DNA of 26,905 bases. Source: Pelargonium nanum. Lineage: Eukaryota > Streptophyta > Magnoliopsida > Geraniales > Geraniaceae. The translations under genes and the position numbers were made by a program. The notes below the pieces were generated by a model. The model worked only from the letters and a program-made list of their open reading frames with translations. It was not told where the DNA came from and ran no database searches. How positions within the stretch are numbered: position 1 is the first letter of the stretch; each line of letters opens with the position of its first letter. Below, piece by piece: positions 24,143 to 26,905 of the stretch. The stretch spans positions 1-26,905 of the forward strand of contig JAYMTF010001046.1 in NCBI GenBank assembly GCA_036897485.1. Reading direction: 5' to 3'.

Positions 24143-24498
24143 CAGATACGACCCAACAACAAGCCTACTCCTCTCACGGCGGTCACGGGTCGGTCGGGGC
24201 GGTGATTGCCGTTCTGGCGGTGATAACCATCCTGGGCGTGATCGCCGGCATGATTGGAAGGCTCTGCTCCGGCCGCCGGATAATGGGACACGGCCAGTAC
24301 GATGTGGAAGGGTGGGTGGAGAGAAAATGCTCCTCTTGTCTCGACGGTCATATCGGGCCGCCGCCGAGACCGCGGGCTGCAGGCGGTGGGTCCATCCCCA
24401 GAGAGGATATTCCGGTGGAGGCTCCACCGCCGGAGATAAAGGTTGAAGGGCAAGAAACTCAGCGGAATTCACATGAAAATGGAAACAACCACTCTTGA
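24097..24498 (+). CDS. Small single-pass membrane protein, plant family of unknown function
   Basis: Intronless 133-codon gene, clearly GC-richer than its flanks. The N-terminal 30 residues are polar and rich in Gln and Pro. One strong membrane segment lies at about 33-54 (VGAVIAVLAVITILGVIAG). It is followed by a basic RLCSGRR and the stretch GHGQYDVEGWVERKCSSCLD (positions 64-83), with a CxxC-like pair at 78 and 81. The tail is Pro-rich and polar. From memory, small plant proteins with a membrane helix followed by YD(V/I)E.W.E.K....DG exist without an assigned function. The positive residues after the helix suggest the C-terminal part faces the cytosol. Out-of-frame readings on the minus strand (23932-24637) lack any motif. 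I do not recognise a function. Confidence 0.8.
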   Translation: MSATPVDQQQLPPPLTDTTQQQAYSSHGGHGSVGAVIAVLAVITILGVIAGMIGRLCSGRRIMGHGQYDVEGWVERKCSSCLDGHIGPPPRPRAAGGGSIPREDIPVEAPPPEIKVEGQETQRNSHENGNNHS

Positions 24499-25237
24499 GC
24501 AGATGTGAAATGGCGTTTTTGGTATTTTCAGGTTTATATGTAAATTTATGATTTTCTCTGTTCTTGTTGTTGTTTAATTTCTTTATGATTATGAAATTGG
24601 AACGCCATTGCCTAGCTAAGGATGGAATTTGTTTCATATATTATGAATCCAACTGGGAAGCTAACATGAATTTGAGAAGTTAGAAAATTTGATTTAATTG
24701 GCAACACATTCTAAACTAAAATACTCTAAGTTTATAATACTTAGACTCTATTTATTTTCTATATTGATAAGTAAATATGCCTGCATTGGTTTTATAAATT
24801 TGTGGACATTGTCCATTAAATTCACATAATTACTAAAATATAAAAGCTGTGAATATGACATCCTATTGAATAACATTCAAACCTGCATCAATAAAGATCC
24901 CCTGAATTCAACAGATTTTTGTTAGTTGTTTATCTTTGTTTAGTGACTGACTCCAACCTTAACTATTTAAAATTTTGAACTTGTTATATTTGTATACCCA
25001 TACTTAAAAGAGAGAGGAATTAAAATAAAGTAATATTTATCCAAGAATTGTGGCTCACTTTACCGTCCATGCCGGTCGAATTTGTGATAAGAACTCTTAA
25101 ATTCAATCTCTATTAAAAACTCTTATGCAAAAGAGTGACGAGACATAATTGTGACTAAATCTCGAACATAAATAGTTTTAGACTTTAAAACAGATAATGA
25201 TTAATTACCTATATTTTGTATCGAAAAATATAATATT
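24499..25237. other. Intergenic, AT-rich
   Basis: 3'UTR of the small membrane-protein gene, then AT-rich DNA. The stretch 25036-25180 is slightly SINE-like (aattcaatctc, similar to a weak B box) but unconvincing. No gene seen. Confidence 0.45.
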
Positions 25238-25464
25238 GGGTTAATTAGTTTTGCCTCCCCTGTACTGTAATTTTTTTTGAATTTAACCCTTGGACTCAAA
25301 ACCATATGGATTTGGCCCTTAACATTTCAATTTTTTTGATTTTGACCCTGTTAACCTGCTATTGCAAGTTATTGACTGCCACGTCACCTGCATCATCCAC
25401 CTGTGTAAGCCATGTCACATGTACCCTCCACGTGTGTAAGCCATGTCACTACGAGCTGCCACGT
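25238..25464 (+). repeat. Left terminal inverted repeat of the MULE-like element
   Basis: Pairs in inverted orientation with 26225-26450. Contains two copies of gtaagccatgtcac and several ACGT cores, among them ccacgtgtg (a G-box-like site) near 25431. Confidence 0.85.
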
Positions 25465-25509
25465 CACCGCTTCAACAGTTCTTAAATGAAACGGTGCGTC
25501 TTGTGCAAA

Positions 25510-25800
25510 TCAAGTGAGCACCACCTGCACCGGCACCGATGTAACCGAGGCGACCCGAGCATCACCTTCTTTTTCCTGGGCATCTCTCCGTGTCCCATGG
25601 TGCCGTACCGTCGTGGCGGAAGTAGGCGGCGTACTTCTTCTCGAGCTCCAGCATAATCTCGACCGTGATCGGGTTAAGTTCCGGCTTGAGGAGCGGCCGG
25701 TCATCCTTTTCGGAGTTCGATGGGTCACATGGCCCAAGGTTGAGCCACAACCGGCGGTGGCGGCGGCTCGCCGGCTCGGAGCTTTCGATTGATGATCGAA
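25510..25800 (-). pseudogene. Captured fragment of an LPEAT1-like lysophospholipid acyltransferase gene
   Basis: On the minus strand the interior encodes KDDRPLLKPELNP followed by MLELEKKYAAYFRHD. This matches the N-terminal region I recall for plant LPEAT1 (family: DRPLLK...EELEKKFA.Y.R.D.YGTMG). The match then continues in a second frame as YGTMGHGEMP, and in a third as VASVTSVPVQVVLT, where the family has the start of its first membrane segment. There are therefore at least two small frame-breaking deletions, near 25611 and 25565. Only the first-exon region is present, with no acyltransferase HxxxxD motif, so it cannot make an active enzyme. It is GC-rich, unlike its surroundings, which fits capture from a coding exon. 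The parental gene is not in this window. Confidence 0.7.
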
Positions 25801-25890
25801 TGGTGAGATTTGATAGATCGTTAAAGTAGCAGTAGTTGTTGCTGTTTTTGGTGTCGAAAATTTTCAAGCATAGAGATGCCTCCTTCGAAT

Positions 25891-25969
25891 ATTAATGGTT
25901 GTAGTTTGGGAAAAGGGAATCAAAATTTACATTAATGGCTGTAGTTTGGGAAAAGGGAATCAAAATTAC
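25891..25969. repeat. Tandem duplication inside the MULE-like element
   Basis: Two adjacent units of 40 and 39 bases (25891-25930 and 25931-25969), both reading attaatgg.tgtagtttggg then aaaagggaatcaaaat. They differ by one substitution and one T. Confidence 0.9.
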
Positions 25970-26224
25970 ATTAAGCATCGCCGACGTAGCCATCAAATAT
26001 AGTGTCAAGGTACTGTGTCAAATAATCAACACTACCTACACACACTCCTCTATTCCTTCTTCCAACCATTTCAGATTTCCATTTTGTGGTCTTTATTATA
26101 TTACCTTTTTCATCAATCTTCATTGCACTCCATTCCCAGTTCTATGTTTCAAGATTGTTCTGCAGAGACACAAAGAGCGACAATCAGAGACAATTTGCTT
26201 CTATTGTTTTCTTTGCTCCCGCCA

Positions 26225-26450
26225 ACGTGGCAGCTCGCAGTGACATGGCTTACACACGTGGAGGTACATGTGACATGGCTTACTCGCGTGGATGATGCAG
26301 GTGACGTGGCAGTCAATAACTTGCAATAGCAAGTTAACAGGGTCAAAATCAAAAAAATTGAAACTTTAAGAGCCAAATCCATATGGTTTTGAGTCCAAGG
26401 GCTAAATTCAAAAAAAAATTCAGTCCAGGGTAGGTAAAACTAATTAACCC
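26225..26450 (-). repeat. Right terminal inverted repeat of the MULE-like element
   Basis: Inverted partner of 25238-25464, with the same internal gtaagccatgtcac pair on the minus strand. Ends in aattaaccc. Confidence 0.85.
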
Positions 26451-26905
26451 TTTTTTATTTATTCTAGAAATGGATCATTTTCATTTATTTTTATAAATTC
26501 TAGAAATGGGTCATCTTTAATGACAACCAACATGGGAGACACTGGTTTTGGCCGTACAAGAATCACCGCAAAAATCGCTACTTTTAGGTAAGGGCCCCAC
26601 AAAGTGGTCGTCTTCGGTGGGTCCCACCTCCCACCTCATATAACCGGACAACATAAGATAAAGGTTGCCAAATTTCAAGTGGCCCCCACCACTCCAGTCA
26701 AAGAGTTTAACCTCCAATCAAACAAGGCCACGCGTTAGCATGATTCACGATAAGCTAAGTTGGTCCCACGCTCTCCAATATATATAGCTCAACGTTAAAA
26801 TTTAAAGCTCAACAAAAAATCATCACCAAGTGGTAGAGTAAGTGCTTGTTTGTTAACTCAACATTCTCCTTAACGGAGGTGCCACATGTGATTTTTGGTA
26901 AGTCA
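26451..26905. other. Right edge: promoter-like, no gene visible
   Basis: Contains ccaatatatatagctc near 26777, which could be a TATA region of a gene to the right, and several gtcccac/ggcccc motifs upstream. The last 80 bases (accaagtggtagagtaagtg onward) look faintly like the head of a tRNA-derived SINE but are cut by the window edge. No coding region is supported. Confidence 0.35.

Larger units (their letters stand above)
25238..26450. mobile_element. Long-TIR Mutator-like (Pack-MULE-like) element
   Basis: Terminal inverted repeats of about 227 bases: left 25238-25464 starting gggttaattag, right 26225-26450 ending ctaattaaccc. By eye they differ at about fifteen positions. Inside each arm a roughly 30-base unit with the core gtaagccatgtcac occurs twice, near ccacgt motifs. 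The 760-base interior has no transposase. It holds a captured acyltransferase-gene fragment (25510-25800) and a 40-base tandem duplication (25891-25969). Long TIRs around a captured host-gene piece without transposase are the hallmark of Pack-MULEs. The expected 9-bp target duplication is not exact (tataatatt left, ttttttatt right), so the class is an inference. Confidence 0.7.

Noticed and set aside
23932..24637. Long minus-strand frames (173 and 185 codons) opposite the small membrane-protein gene
   Set aside because: Shadows of a GC-rich coding region; low-complexity Arg/Ser/Pro composition and no motif, whereas the + strand frame has a clear membrane segment.
25510..25867. 101-codon minus-strand frame as a functional acyltransferase gene
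   Set aside because: Only the N-terminal part is present, frames are broken, catalytic HxxxxD is absent, and it lies inside a transposable element.
26820..26905. Possible SINE head at the right edge
   Set aside because: Only a weak A-box-like stretch, no B box, and cut by the window end.

Overview
This is nuclear DNA from a flowering plant, almost certainly a eudicot. The genes have many short exons joined by GT-AG introns in AT-rich DNA. The tRNA gene has internal pol III boxes and no encoded CCA. The proteins are plant-specific: SnRK2 kinase, REM-type B3 factor, GARP/HRS1-type factor and class III peroxidase. I cannot name the species.

Layout from left to right. (1) The 3' part of a two-domain B3 (REM-like) gene runs off the left edge (+, to 919). 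(2) A complete nine-exon SnRK2 kinase gene of the OST1/SnRK2.6 type lies on the minus strand (1356-7027, 363 aa). It converges on the B3 gene and has a 2.6 kb first intron. (3) A transposon-derived gap (about 7430-9200) holds a 5'-truncated LINE with a 10-bp target duplication, inserted into an older repeat. (4) An HHO5/HHO6-like GARP transcription factor (+, 9536-11783, 390 aa). (5) A LARP6-type La-related RNA-binding protein with PAM2 and SUZ-C motifs (+, 13545-15850, 416 aa); a perfect palindromic E2F-type site lies upstream. (6) A fold-back element with a 9-bp duplication (16742-17089), directly upstream of the TFIIA small-subunit gene (+, 17537-19615, 106 aa). That gene has a 5'UTR intron and carries a probable SINE in its last intron. 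(7) tRNA-Ile(AAT) (20078-20151). (8) A secreted class III peroxidase of the PER10 type (+, 21164-22592, 328 aa). (9) An intronless gene for a 133-aa single-pass membrane protein, with a long leader and an overlapping upstream ATG (24097-24498). (10) A long-TIR, Mutator-like element (25238-26450) that carries a frame-broken fragment of an LPEAT1-like acyltransferase gene, i.e. a Pack-MULE-like gene capture. (11) A promoter-like AT-rich end.

The genes are independent housekeeping, regulatory and cell-wall genes, each with its own promoter, and do not form a pathway. OST1-type kinases act in abscisic-acid and drought signalling. HHO proteins repress nitrate- and phosphate-responsive genes. LARP6 binds mRNA and poly(A)-binding protein. 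TFIIA-gamma is a general transcription factor. PER10-type peroxidase acts in the apoplast. The neighbourhood B3 - HHO6-like - PER10-like recalls Arabidopsis At1g4947x to At1g49570 (locus numbers from memory), so the block may be old microsynteny. The clearest unusual item is the gene-capturing element at the right end. I saw no wholly new multi-gene system. All exon borders were set by eye from splice consensus, frame continuity and remembered family sequence.
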